Notes: generated by a model not told the origin, from the letters alone. Positions 34,216-45,544 are shown, counted from the stretch's first letter. The stretch: DNA of 64,000 nt from Salvelinus alpinus (GCF_045679555.1 NC_092087.1:85514367-85578366); one strand, 5' to 3'. Numbers and translations are program-made.

Positions 34216-35040
34216 AAATCTGAGGCCCTCACCACCCAACACTAACCCGCAAATATAGAAAATTCGCTACAGGCTACAGTCAAAGACTGTGAAGGATTTT
34301 TTTTGACAGGGGGGGCAGGATTTATTTTTTGCCTGATATAGACATGTTTCTGATTATAATTTCAGACATTTTGGTGGGCTATTTGTTCGTCAACTTGTCC
34401 GTAGTTTCTAGATACATGCATTAGCGACACGTCATTCATGGCAGGTGTGGCAGAGCTCCACCTGTTTAGCTTTTTTTGTTGTTGCTTTTTTTCATGTTAT
34501 TTTGGCATTAACACGTGTCACATATCGGTTTGCAAACAATGTAAAAAATAGTTAATATATATTTTTTAAAGTTAATAAAGTCGCATACGAACATGGTCTC
34601 GTTGTTGCAGCTCCAAAATGCAGGTGTTTCAGCTCAGTGACTTCTGTGGTGGTGGGGCAGCCAGCCAGCCAGCAGCGGAGCGCAGGGGTTGGTAATGTTC
34701 TCTAGTTGATTGGCTCAGTGTTCTGTCACTCATGGGGACACTACTTCACCGCAAAATCTACGGGGAGAGCTCGAAAATTCAAGCCCTTTGAAGTGCACAT
34801 CCAAGAAGGCTCAAGGTCATTGGCCACAGACTGTAGCTTTGATTGGACTGATTATGTCAACATCATACTTTCAAAATCTTAGCTGGCAAGCAGTCATCAT
34901 CATGCATCAAGTCGGCAATCTACTGGCAAATCCTTCTCAAACCTTGTTATATGAAGAGAAATTATAGACAAAACGTACTGGTGCTCATCGGCCATTGGAC
35001 ATAAACGTTACATAACAAGTTGGAAATTGCAAATTCAACA
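34216..35040. other. Unclassified spacer
   Basis: There is a cagccagccagccagcag run near 34660 and an 85-codon open frame at 34710-34967 that I do not recognise and regard as non-genic. Confidence 0.35.
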
Positions 35041-35270
35041 ATGAATCCCAGGCTGTGTTACAGCTGGCTGTGACCGGGAGACCCATGAGGCACGCACAAT
35101 TGGCCCAGGGTCGTCCGGGTTAGGAGAGGGTTTGACCGGCCGGGATGTCCTTGTCTCATCGTGCTCTAGCGACTCCTTGTGGCGGGCCTGGCGCCTGCAA
35201 GCTGACTTCGTTCGTCAGTTCGACAGTGTTTACTCCAAAACATTGGTGCCTGCTGTTTGTCCTACTGTCC
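35041..35270 (+). repeat. Salmonid-type dispersed repeat fragment
   Basis: The sequence ggctgtgaccgggagaccca, then aattggcccagggtcgtccg and gaccggccgggatgtccttg, is more GC-rich than its surroundings and has the look of a tRNA- or 5S-related interspersed repeat. Confidence 0.55.
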
Positions 35271-35548
35271 AGGGGTGGAGCTGGAGAGCACCAGGCTGAT
35301 GATAAAGTACCCAGTACATCTGTCTTTGTCAAAACATCAGATATCATTTATAAACATATAAAAGCAAGTCTTACCAATCAACTCATATCATAACCTTTGA
35401 CAGAGTAAAAATGACAGACTAATGCCGGATTTTGCAGGCGGGAGCAGGTGTTTTCATATGTCCTCCATAGAGATACCTGTAGATAGAGGACTCCAATGCC
35501 CAAAAGACAGTTTTAGCACGGGCATCACCATTGAGGACTTTCACTTTC

Positions 35549-35715
<167 letters not shown>

Positions 35716-36289
35716 AAATCAATTCAAAGGGCTTAATTTTCATGGTAAACATATGTTTACAAAAGTGAAATAAACAATACAAAATTAAAAGTAAACATAA
35801 CACTCACAAAAGCTCTAAAGAAATATAGACATTTCAAATGTCATATTATGTCTATATGCAGTATTGTAACAATGTCTTTCTCCCTCACTCTCTCCCTCTC
35901 TCTCTTCCCCTATCTCCCCCCCCTCTCTCACCATAGCCCCCCACTTTCTCTCTCTATTTCTCTCTCTCTCTCGCTCTCTCTAACCCTCTCTCCTCTCTCT
36001 CTTTCTCTCTAACCCCCTCTCCCCTCTCTATCTCTCCCCCCTCTTCTCTTTCTCTCGCTCTCTCTCTCTCCCCCTCTTCTCTATCTCTCTCTCTCTCTTT
36101 CTTCAACCATAAGCCTGACCAGAGAGGAAGATACAGGAAACCATGGCAACCCTGACCACCCTGACGACCCTGACAAATCTGACAACCATGACAACTTTTA
36201 CCACCCTGACAATCCTGACAACCCTGACCACCACGCACCGTCCGGATATGACAGAGGGAGGAAGAGGAGGAGGAAGAACAGAATAATGA

Positions 36290-36535
36290 ATATGAAGATT
36301 GAGGAAGAGACAGTGGCCTTACTTTAAAATAGAACATAAAATTGGGGGGTTGGGGGGTGTCACCACTTTTGTAGTCCTCTGACACACAGCACAGACAGAA
36401 CACTGGACATACAGTATGAGTGTGTGAAGTGTCAATCAAAGTCATTTCCTTCCCCCTTCCCTCCCTCGGCCTGAGCTGTGAAACATATCATCGTTCATGT
36501 CAGAGGATGGATATGATGACACCATTAGAACTCTG
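36290..36535. other. Block duplicated near 59.4 kb
   Basis: The segments ttttgtagtcctctgacaca and ggacatacagtatgagtgtg recur at 59440-59500 in the same order. Non-coding. Confidence 0.8.
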
Positions 36536-39385
36536 AGGAGGTCCACCTCTACAACGACCATGTTGTAAACACTAAAGGGGGTCCACCTCTACGATGACCA
36601 TGTTGTAGACACTAAAGGGGGTCCACTTCTACAACGACCATGTTGTAGACACTAAAGGGGGTCCACCTCTACAACGACCATGTTGTAGACACTAAAGGGG
36701 GTCCACCTCTACGACGACCATGTTGTAAACACTAAAGGGGGTCCACCTCTACGACGACCATGTTGTAAACACTAAAGGGGGTCCACTTCTACAACGACCA
36801 TGTTGTAGACACTAAAGGGGGTCCACCTCTACGACGACCATGTTGTAAACACTAAATGGGGTCCACCTCTATGATGACCATGTTGTAGACACTAAAGGGG
36901 TCCACCTCTACGACGACCATGTTGTAGACACTAAAGGGGTCCACCTCTACAACGACCATGTTGTAAACACTAAAGGGGTCCACCTCTACAACGACCATGT
37001 TGTAAACACTAAATGGGTCCACCTCTATGATGACCATGTTGTAAACACTAAAGGGGTTCACCTCTTCGACGACCATGTTGTAAACACTAAAGGGGTCCAC
37101 CTCTACAACGACCATGTTGTAAACACTAAATGGGTCCACCTCTATGATGACCATGTTGTAAACACTAAAGGGGTCCACCTCTTCGACGACCATGTTGTAA
37201 ACACTAAAGGGGTCCACCTCTACAACGACCATGTTGTAAACACTAAATGGGTCCACCTCTACAACGACCATGTTGTAAACACTAAATGGGTCCACCTCTA
37301 CAACGACCATGTTGTAAACACTAAAGGGGTCCACCTCTTCGACGACCATGTTGTAAACACTAAAGGGGTCCACCTCTACAACGACCATGTTGTAAACACT
37401 AAAGGGGTCCACCTCTTCGACGACCATGTTGTAAACACTAAAGGGGGTCCACCTCTACGACGACCATGTCGTAAACACTAAAGGGGTCCACCTCTACAAC
37501 GACCATGTTGTAAACACTAAAGGGGTCCACCTCTTCGACGACCATGTTGTAAACACTAAAGGGGTCCACCTCTTCAACGACCATGTTGTAAACACTAAAG
37601 GGGGTCCACCTCTACGACGACCATGTTGTAAACACTAAAGGGGGTCCACCTCTACAACGACCATGTTGTAACCACTAAAGGGGTCCACCTCTTCGACGAC
37701 CATGTTGTAAACACTAAAGGGGTCCACCTCTTCAACGACCATGTTGTAAACACTAAAGGGGGTCCACCTCTACGACGACCATGTTGTAAACACTAAAGGG
37801 GTCCACTTCTACAACGACCATGTTGTAGACACTAAAGGGGGTCCACCTCTACGACGACCATGTTGTAAACACTAAAGGGGGTCCACCTCTATGATGACCA
37901 TGTTGTAAACACTAAAGGGGGTTCACCTCTACAACGACCATGTTGTAAACACTAAAGGGGTCCACCTCTATGATGACCATGTTGTAGACACTAAAGGGGT
38001 CCACCTCTACGATGACCATGTTGTAAACACTAAAGGGGTCCACCTCTACGATGACCATGTTGTAGACACTAAAGGGGTCCACCTCTACGATGACCATGTT
38101 GTAGACACTAAAGGGGTCCACCTCTACGATGACCATGTTGTAGACACTAAAGGGGTCCACCTCTATGATGACCATGTTGTAGACACTAAAGGGGTCCACC
38201 TCTACGATGACCATGTTGTAAACACTAAAAGGGTCCACCTCTACGACGACCATGTTGTAGACACTAAAGGGGTCCACCTCTACGATGACCATGTTGTAAA
38301 CACTAAAGGGGGTTCACCTCTACAACGACCATGTTGTAAACACTAAAGGGGGTCCACCTCTACGACGACCATGTTGTAGACACTAAAGGGGTCCACCTCT
38401 ACAACGAATATGTTGTAAACACTAAAGGGGGTCCACCTCTACAACGACCATGTTGTAAACACTAAAGGGGGTCCACCTCTATGATGAAAATGTTGTAGAC
38501 ACTAAAGGGGGTCCACCTCTACGATGACCATGTTGTAAACACTAAAGGGGGTCCACCTCTATGATGAAAATGTTGTAGACACTAAAGGGGGTCCACCTCT
38601 ACGATGACCATGTTGTAAACACTAAAGGGGGTCCACCTCTATGATGACCATGTTGTAGACACTAAAGGGGTCCACCTCTACGATGACCATGTTGTAGACA
38701 CTAAAGGGGGTCCACCTCTACGATGACCATGTTGTAAACACTAAAGGGGGTCCACCTCTACGATGACCATGTTGTAAACACTAAAGGGGGTCCACCTCTA
38801 CGATGACCATGTTGTAAACACTAAAGGGGGTCCACCTCTACGATGACCATGTTGTAGACACTAAAGGGGGTCCACCTCTATGATGACCATGTTGTAAACA
38901 CTAAAGGGGGTCCACCTCTACGATGACCATGTTGTAGACACTAAAGGGGGTCCACCTCTACGATGACCATGTTGTAAACACTAAAGGGGGTCCACCTCTA
39001 CGATGACCATGTTGTAGACACTAAAGGGGGTCCACCTCTACAACGACCATGTTGTAAACACTAAATGGGTCCACCTCTACAACGACCATGTTGTAAACAC
39101 TAAAGGGGGTCCACCTCTATGATGACCATGTTGTAAACACTAAAGGGGGTCCACCTCTACAACGACCATGTTGTAAACACTAAATGGGTCCACCTCTACA
39201 ACGACCATGTTGTAAACACTAAAGGGGGTCCACCTCTATGATGACCATGTTGTAAACACTAAAGGGGGTCCACCTCTACAACGACCATGTTGTAAACACT
39301 AAATGGGTCCACCTCTACAACGACCATGTTGTAAACACTAAATGGGTCCACCTCTTCGACGACCATGTTGTAGACACTAAAGGGG
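36536..39385. repeat. 39/40-bp satellite array, about 72 copies
   Basis: Units of the form ggtccacctctacgacgacc plus atgttgtaaacactaaaggg. Units with four g are 39 bp and those with five g are 40 bp. Runs of 39-bp units keep a minus-strand frame of 13 residues per unit (DPFSVYNMVVVEV) open for up to 191 codons, while 40-bp units break it. The coding appearance is a consequence of the repeat length. Confidence 0.98.
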
Positions 39386-39829
39386 GCCATTGTAGGGTCT
39401 GACCTGCAATGACCCCTTCCCCCCCTCTCCCCATTGATGAAATTAGTGAGAGTCTCATCTTTACACATATTAGTGTGTAGCCCATATTGTTTGGATGCTA
39501 CAGATCGACTGGACCGACTTCAGACGAGTCCCAAGACCGATTTTTGGGATGTCTCATGGTCTGACTAACACGGCTCTAGCTCTGTCACGTTTCACCACAG
39601 ATGCAGAAGTGCGACAAAGAAGGATGAAGTGGATTGAGATGCATCCAATGCAAATTTTATTTTAAACTGACAGATTTGCCTTGGTCAAAGACATTGACCT
39701 TAAGGGGTCATGAACATTGACCTCTGTGTGTTAACATGGTTCTGTCCTAAAGAAAAGTGGAAATGGGGGACATTTTGTCCATTTTAGAAATGTAGGATCC
39801 ATTTTAATACAGTAATCTTCCTTTTCTGA

Positions 39830-40012
39830 CATGTTGTTCTGGTCTTCATGCATGTTAATGACTTAAAGAGGAAGGACAGTTCTGCATCAGCTACTTGTGT
39901 TCTGACTACTATAAATATGTATCAACCACAGAACTGACAATTACTAGCAGTTGCCACTCACTACCAGCCAGTTTACTCAATGCACAAGACTTGTCCCCTT
40001 CAGTCTATAAGT
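39830..40012 (+). promoter_or_regulatory. Likely leader/first exon of copy 3
   Basis: It matches the block before copy 2: gttaatgacttaaagaggaa, then a tataaatatg element near 39910 that could be a TATA box, then ttgtccccttcagtctataag with a gtact donor-like end. Inferred from paralogue conservation only. Confidence 0.4.
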
Positions 40013-41213
40013 ACTGTTGACAATATCTTGAAATATAGTTTTTGGATATTTGTTTTTAGTAATAAGTCATATACTTGAGGGTAATGTATCATTGTTCTTC
40101 TTGTTATGTTTTGAGCTGTGTTTTGGTTGTTACATCAGGGTCAGTATTCATAAAGTGTCTCAGTGTAGGAGTGTTGATCTACATAGTGATGAGATGATTA
40201 ACCAGGGTTAAATAGAAGCTGGTTTGATGTTGATGTGTTTTCCTGTGTGCCAAATACACCAGATATTGTTGTTGGGGGGGGTGCAGGGGGAGGTGCTCAT
40301 TTTCGAAGTGGGCTGCTCATTTAATTACTACATAGAGCAGGTCTTTACAGAGAATTGTGGTGCTTGGACAGCCTGGGTGGAGGTGCAAGCTGGTGGCAGT
40401 GATATTTGGCAGTCTCGGCCACTCACACAGGCTTGCAGTGCGTGGTCTCCAGATCGAGGGCCTGATAAAAACTAGGACAAAGCAATTGGCTAGGTATTGC
40501 TCTGTTTCAGCTGTCGTGGGCAGCATAGCTGTTTGGAAAAGGAGGTGCTTTCTGTACTCTTGAGTGACATACAGGGACTTTTGAAATGTTATATTAGATT
40601 GGTGAATTAAAAGCATTTAAAATGTGTGTGACACAGTGGATTTATCTGAGGGTCCTTTAGGACCAGACTGATAGGGAGTAGGGTTGACATCTATACTGTG
40701 TAGGATGTGTGTTTCAACTTTTCTACATCCATAACAACCAACTCTCTAGAACTCGATACAGGCTCCATGGGCCTTTTGGGACTTCCCTTCAAATGGTCTG
40801 TCTGTGTGTTTGTGTTTATGTGTGTGTATGTGTGTGTGGTGGGGGCTTGTGTGTGTGTGTGTGTTAGTCACTTCCTGTTTAGCTTGGGGATAGGAGCTAT
40901 CATTGAACCTGGTGGTCAGTCTTTAGGCTGCTGTACAGCTTGACGGACCGTAGAGGATTGAACATTTATTCTCCTATATTTGGGGTTCTGAGAATGAAAC
41001 AGCTTCACAACAATCAATGTAAAAATATGTGTTTACAGTTCTACTGATCTGTTCAATAAGTGATTGTTGTTGATGATGACTATTGTATCCATTAGGAAAA
41101 ATGTTTTGTATCACACAACATGTCAGCTTAAATAGACAGATGGAGAAAGACATGCAACATGTCACACACATTACATGATAAAGGGATTTACAGTGATATA
41201 GTTTTTTCTCCAG
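40013..41213. other. Intron-like region between leader block and copy 3
   Basis: Part (40630-40780) matches the copy 2 intron at 29360-29530. A gtgtgtgt microsatellite lies near 40805-40865. The signal-peptide and first V exons expected here were not found. Confidence 0.6.
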
Positions 41214-41429
41214 GTCTTCAGGTGAAAGTGACTGGTGGACATCAGGATAAGACACTGACCTGTATCACCACCTGTACTCTGACTGACAACCCCACCTACA
41301 TCTGGTACAAGAACGGACACAAAGTAAAGGAGGACACTTCCAGCCTGTACTCAGACTCCTTTAGTGATGCAGACAGTTACTCCTGTGCTGTAAAAGGGCA
41401 TGAGGATCTCCGGATCTCTTCTTCAGTGT
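41214..41429 (+). CDS. Copy 3 second-type Ig exon, intact
   Basis: The acceptor is tttctccag and the donor is gtgt/gtgagt. It encodes LQVKVTG, then LTCITTCTLTDNPTYIWYKN and SYSCAVKG. All core residues of the paralogous domain in copy 2 are kept, and the exon is in frame over 72 codons. It precedes the V exon, the reverse of the order in copy 2. Confidence 0.8.
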
Positions 41430-41572
41430 GTGAGTTTGAATCTACAACAGAATTTATACAGAATGTCTGTACTACGTCCTGTTGGTCTCACTGTGTAATT
41501 TGATTGGTCTTGGCTTTTATGAACAACTGAAAATACAGTACAATGTACTCATGGGATTCCATTATATATTAG

Positions 41573-41941
41573 GTGTTCAGGATCAGGACTGCATCAGTGT
41601 GACTTACACCAATAGGAGAATCTGTGCCTTGAAGGGGTCAGAGGGGTCATCAGTGGACATATCCTGTACTTATGGCAGTGGTTATGATACGATCACATCA
41701 TCACTCTGGTTTAGTCCTAATCAGAGTGACAGCTGGAGGGATGAGTTGATCCCTGAGGACCTAACCACAGACCCAGGGTATGCAGGTCGTGTGGAGTATG
41801 TTGGAGAGAAGGAGAGAGGTCGCTCCACCCTGAGAATCACAGATCTGAGAGAGGAGGACTCTGCCGAGTACAAGTTCATATTCAACACAGAAACCTCAGA
41901 ATGGGGGTACAGCTTCCCTGGAACAACTCTGACTGTCACAG
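41573..41941 (+). CDS. Copy 3 V-like Ig exon, intact
   Basis: The acceptor is atatattag and the donor is cacag/gtaaca. It encodes GVQDQDCISVTYTNRRICAL, then VDISCTYGSG, SSLWFSPNQSDSWRDEL, YAGRVEYVGE and RITDLREEDSAEYKFIF, 123 codons without a stop. The F strand has YKFI, so both the usual cysteine and the Siglec arginine are absent. Compared with copy 2 it has a short insertion (GSEGSS). Confidence 0.85.
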
Positions 41942-42244
41942 GTAACAGTGAACTCACAAATGAACTCGCAACACTTTGGGAACGTTCCCCTAATTTCAGA
42001 AATCCTGGTTGGAGGATTAATTCCTTCTGATTCTGGGAAAATTCTGGAAAACATGGGGATTTTGGGAGAGTTAACAGAATTGTTTAACCCTGTTCCTGCC
42101 ACAGTGACAATGCAGCAGTGGGTGGATGAATATCTTAATGTATTATTTTACATTGATACAATAGGAACCTTCTGTGTAGGAAAGTCTTTGTTTATTGTAA
42201 TAGATCAGGTGATTCAGGGTTTTAATGATGTTTTTTACTCCAAG

Positions 42245-42495
42245 TCTTTAGGTGCGGATTAAGGATCCAACCAACATCATAGAGGGAAAGTGTCTTTGTC
42301 TGTTCTGTGAGTCCATATGCTTTCTGCAGGACAACCCCTCTTACATCTGGTACAAGAACAGACAACGTCTGATCAGACATGAGACTAAGTACCTGTACCT
42401 GAAGCCAGTCAGCAGTGAGGATACAGGCAGATACTCCTGTGCTGTAGAAAATCATGAGGATCTCCACTCTCCTGAAGAGACTCTCACTGTCACAT
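42245..42495 (+). pseudogene. Copy 3 second second-type Ig exon with damaged acceptor
   Basis: It encodes IKDPTNIIEGKCLCLFC, then NPSYIWYKNRQRL and DTGRYSCAVENHEDL, and ends cacat/gtgagt. The paralogous start is ctccag/gtcttcaggtg, but here it reads ctccaagtctttaggtg: the acceptor AG is changed and the glutamine codon is TAG. A shifted AG cannot restore the phase with the upstream exon. Confidence 0.75.
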
Positions 42496-42530
42496 GTGAG
42501 TATGTGGGATATAATTCTAGTACTACACAC

Positions 42531-42588
42531 TGAGTATACAAAACATTAAGAACACCTGCTTTTTCCATGACATAGACCAGGGTTCCAC
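42531..42588. repeat. Dispersed repeat end fragment
   Basis: gagtatacaaaacattaaga and ttccatgacatagac match the element end at 31939. The following ggcggtccgcgggccgaatt resembles the end of a hAT-type element. Confidence 0.5.
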
Positions 42589-42733
42589 AACTGGCGGTCC
42601 GCGGGCCGAATTTGACCTGCGGGTGGTTTTATTTGGCCCCCCGCAAGTTTTCTGTTTTCTGAGCAAGGTAAGAATACACATTGTTGCATTATACTATGTG
42701 TACTCTTACCTTTTATGGCATCCTCTTTACCAG

Positions 42734-43342
42734 ATGGCCCAAAGACTCTGACCTGCAGCAGTGATGCCAACCCACCTGTGCACAAATACACCTGGTACAA
42801 GAAGAACGTAACCTTGTTACGAATCCCGCCGAGGATGGTGCCTCTTCCCGTTCGGGCAGCGCTCGGCGGTCGTCGTCTCCGGTCTACTAGCTGCCACCGA
42901 TCCCCTTTTCTGTTTTCTTTTGAGTTTGTCTAATTTGTATCACCTGTTTTGTGTTTAGGGTAGGGGGTTATTTAAACCCAGTTGGCCCGCCGACTTTTGT
43001 GCGGGCTTGTTTTTCTGTTTGTGTTGGTGGTGTTTCGTATAGTGGATTTCAGTCCTACTTTTATTTGGACCATATTTTGACGCGCCCGTTGTTTGTGTGG
43101 CGTCGCCGTTTATGTGATTATTTCTGGGTGAAATAATAAATCCACTCGATTGAGATTACCCTGCTCTCTGCACCTGACTCTTTCATGTCCACCATTGGAA
43201 CTGTTACAAACCTCACCAAAGGCATCAGGACAGAGTTACAGCATCACTAACATAAGCTCTGAGGACAGAGGAGAATACTACTGTGAGGCTGAGAATAAAT
43301 ATTGACATCTCAACTCTTCCTGTGTGACTGTGGATGTTCAGT
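42734..43342 (+). pseudogene. Copy 3 C2-type exon interrupted by a solo LTR
   Basis: The acceptor is ctttaccag. Compared with copy 2, 54 bp are missing after GPK (the stretch encoding SVSVSPSGEIVEG), so the frame resumes at TLTCSSDANPPVHKYTWYK. At 42815 an LTR interrupts the exon. It resumes at 43209 with SPKASGQSYSITNISSEDRG-type sequence, YYCEAENKY and then a TGA where the paralogous sequence has tryptophan or glycine coding. The donor is cagt/gtaagt. Confidence 0.85.
42815..43208 (+). mobile_element. Solo LTR in an Ig exon, 5-bp target duplication
   Basis: The 394-bp insert starts TGTTACGAATCCC and ends GGAACTGTTACA (TG...CA). It is flanked by AACCT at 42810-42814 and 43209-43213, where the uninterrupted paralogue at 31700 has one AACCT. 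A polyadenylation-like aataaa lies near 43135. It was probably left by recombination between the two LTRs of a Gypsy element. Confidence 0.95.
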
Positions 43343-43381
43343 GTAAGTCTTTAATATTTCATCATACATGTCAACTGCGTA

Positions 43382-43900
43382 AATCAAATCAAATCAAAAT
43401 CAAATCAAATCAAATGTATTTATATAGCTCCTCTTACATCAGCTGACATCTCAAAGTGCTGTACAGAAACCCATCCTAAAACCCCAAACAGCAAGCAATG
43501 CAGGTGTAGAAGCAAAGTGGCTAGGAACTCCCTAGAAAGGCCAAAACCTAGGAAGAAACCTAGAGAGGAACCAGCCTATGAGGGGTGGCCAGTCCTCTTC
43601 TGGCTGTGCCGGGTGGAGATTATAACAGAACATGGCCCAGATGTTCAAGTGTTCATAAATGACCAACATGGTCAAATAAAAATAATCACAGGTCAGCACC
43701 TCAGGAGTAAATGTCAGTTGGCTTTTCATAGCCGATCATTGAGAGTATCTCTACCGCTCCTGCTGTCTCTAGAAAGTTGAAAACAGCAGGTCTGGGACAG
43801 GTAGCACGTCCGGTGAACAGGTCAGGGTTCCATAGCCTCAGGCAGAACAGTTGAAACTGGAGCAGCAGCACGGCCAGGTGGACTGGGTACAGCAAGGAGT
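43382..43900 (+). repeat. Abundant salmonid interspersed repeat in intron
   Basis: Opens with an aaatc pentamer run (aaatcaaatcaaatc), continues gtatttatatagctcctctt and caaagtgctgtacagaaacc, then ccaaacagcaagcaatgcag. The composition suggests a retroposed or DNA repeat common in salmonids. Its family is not determined here. Confidence 0.75.
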
Positions 43901-44042
43901 CATCATGCCATCAATGCATCTGTACAGTACATTTTACTATACAACATTCACGTCACTGAATAATAAGTATTTCCACAATGTGAATGTAACTAACCTGTAC
44001 AATCCGATTATTTTTTTCATTCGCATTATCTAATGTCTTTAG

Positions 44043-44299
44043 ATGGTCCAAAGAACACCTCAGTATCAGTCAGTCCCTCTGGTGAAATAGTGGAGGGCAG
44101 TTCAGTGACTCTGGCAGCAGTGATGCCAACCCACCTGTGCACAAATACGCCTGGTACAAGAATGTAACCTCAGCAAAAGCATCAGGACAGAGTTACAGCA
44201 TCACTAACATCATCTCTGAGGACAGAGGAGAATATTACTGTGAGGCTGAGAATACAATAGCATCTAATAACTCTACAGCTCTGATGATCATTATAGCAG
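44043..44299 (+). pseudogene. Copy 3 second C2-type exon, frameshifted
   Basis: The acceptor is tgtctttag and the donor is gcag/gtaaag. It begins GPKNTSVSVSPSGEIVEGSS and loses four bases (acct) where the paralogues encode LTCSS, which removes the B-strand cysteine and shifts the frame. The rest (ITNIISEDRGEYYCEAEN) is intact in the other frame. Three further bases are missing in the KKN stretch. Confidence 0.85.
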
Positions 44300-44493
44300 G
44301 TAAAGTTACATCTTCAATTCTTCAATACAAAACTACATGTTTCAAGCATAATTTGTCTCATTACACCTTATGTTATAACTATACATTGGGTTATAAGATC
44401 CCTTAACAAGTATTGCATTAATGTCCTGTACTTAAGTTTTTTATTTTTTATTAAATCATGCCATGTATTCATATCATCCATATTTTATTATAG

Positions 44494-44581
44494 GGAAACA
44501 AACATCAGTTCTGACTGCAGCTGTAGGAATCATAGTTGTTGTTCTGGTTGTCATACTCTGTCTCTCTGGACTGTGGTTCAG
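44494..44581 (+). CDS. Copy 3 transmembrane exon
   Basis: The acceptor is attatag and the donor is ttcag/gtgagt. It encodes GKQTSVLTAAVGIIVVVLVV and ILCLSGLWF, one membrane segment. Confidence 0.85.
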
Positions 44582-44692
44582 GTGAGTGAAAATGCATATT
44601 TTTACGTTGTTGATTATTTAAATTTAGCACTATGATTTGTTGTTAACTTCATTCATTCATTAATGTAATGTATTAATTCATGTGCAAAACAG

Positions 44693-44747
44693 GAATAAGG
44701 GGTACAAATCTACCTCTGACACAAGAGACACAGCAGACGATGGACAG
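44693..44747 (+). CDS. Copy 3 short cytoplasmic exon
   Basis: The acceptor is aaaacag and the donor is acag/gtgagt. It encodes NKGYKSTSDTRDTADDGQ, a short linker after the membrane. Confidence 0.7.
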
Positions 44748-44838
44748 GTGAGTCTGTTGGAATCAGAAGATGACTGTGATGACTGAATTCTTTGTGGAAC
44801 ATTTCCACTCCTCATGTTGTCTGTTCTCTTCCCATCAG

Positions 44839-45053
44839 GGAGACTCTAGTCCAGTGTATGACAACATCTCAAGCATGGCCATGACCCCTACAGACAACCA
44901 CTATGACGTTCACTATCCCAGGGTCCACTTCTCTCGCTTCAAAAACCAGGATGTGCCTCTGTACTCCACCGTCCAACTGCCTCAACCGCAGAAACAGGAA
45001 GAGGATGTCCAGTACGCTGCTGTGAAATTCAACCACCCCAGTAATGCCACCTG
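44839..45053 (+). CDS. Copy 3 ITIM-bearing tail exon
   Basis: The acceptor is cccatcag. It encodes GDSSPVYDNISSMAM, then HYDVHYPRVHFSRF, VPLYSTVQLPQ and EEDVQYAAVKFNHPS. VHYPRV and VQYAAV fit the ITIM pattern (V/I/L/S-x-Y-x-x-L/V/I); LYSTV and VYDNI are looser tyrosine motifs. Such motifs bind SHP-type phosphatases in inhibitory receptors. The donor is cctg/gtgagc. Confidence 0.85.
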
Positions 45054-45218
45054 GTGAGCACATTCTGCATTAATGTTGTTCATATGCTGATGCTTATTGT
45101 AGGAGATGTCATCAATATGCAAAACAGTTGACCCCTAGTGGCCACTAGTGACGTCATTTCCTTAATCTATAAACCCAACAAAATACATCTCAAGACAATG
45201 GTTTTGAGGAAATGTTCT

Positions 45219-45322
45219 CACTGTGTTCCAAATGGCACCCTATTTCCTATTTAGTGCCCTACTTTTGACCTGAGCCCCATAGGCTCTGGTCAAGGGTAGT
45301 GCACTATAAAGGGTATAGTGCA
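45219..45322. repeat. Dispersed repeat fragment in last intron
   Basis: ttccaaatggcaccctattt and atagtgcactat-type sequence form a widespread salmonid repeat with a weak palindrome (tagtgc...gcacta). Confidence 0.55.
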
Positions 45323-45355
45323 GTCTTTGTTTCATTTCTGTTTCTCTCTCTTCAG

Positions 45356-45437
45356 ACCTGCAGCAGCACAAGCAGCTGAGGAGGACGCCTCTGTTCTCTA
45401 CAGTACAGTCAACAAACCCAGAAACAAGAAGACCTGA
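45356..45437 (+). CDS. Copy 3 last exon with an ITIM
   Basis: The acceptor is tctcttcag. The open frame is PAAAQAAEEDASVLYSTVNK and ends TGA at 45435-45437. VLYSTV is an ITIM. The preceding exon ends in TG and this one begins with A, so joining them creates a TGA at the junction; if that is real, the last ITIM is lost. Confidence 0.65.
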
Positions 45438-45544
45438 ACATAACAAACCCAGATCCAATTAGACCTGAACACACCAGGTTTGACAAAAACCTTGTATATT
45501 TGAGACCCGTATATTTAAACTAAGTGACATAAGAATATTGGCCA

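Larger units (their letters stand above)
41214..45437 (+). pseudogene. CD22-like Ig receptor, copy 3, partly broken
   Basis: Exons in order are a second-type Ig domain (41214-41429), a V-like domain (41573-41941), another second-type domain (about 42245-42495), a C2-type domain cut by a solo LTR (42734-43342), a C2-type domain (44043-44299), the transmembrane exon (44494-44581) and tail exons (44693-44747, 44839-45053, 45356-45437). The first two domains, the membrane exon and the tail are well kept; the third domain has a damaged acceptor and a TAG, the fourth a 54-bp deletion, the LTR and a TGA, and the fifth a 4-bp deletion. No signal exon is visible. The long tail with VHYPRV, VQYAAV and VLYSTV fits inhibitory CD22-like receptors. 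As a whole it cannot encode a standard receptor, though a shorter spliced form is conceivable. Confidence 0.8.

Noticed and set aside
34710..34967. 85-codon frame with a start codon
   Set aside because: No recognisable motif and it lies among dispersed repeats.
36852..39468. Minus-strand repetitive proteins with DPFSVYNMVV units
   Set aside because: The frame follows from 39-bp repeat units; there is no start context, splice signal or unique coding sequence.
40707..40943. Possible signal-peptide exon of copy 3
   Set aside because: The hydrophobic stretch comes from a gtgtgt microsatellite, and it does not align with the signal exon of copy 2.
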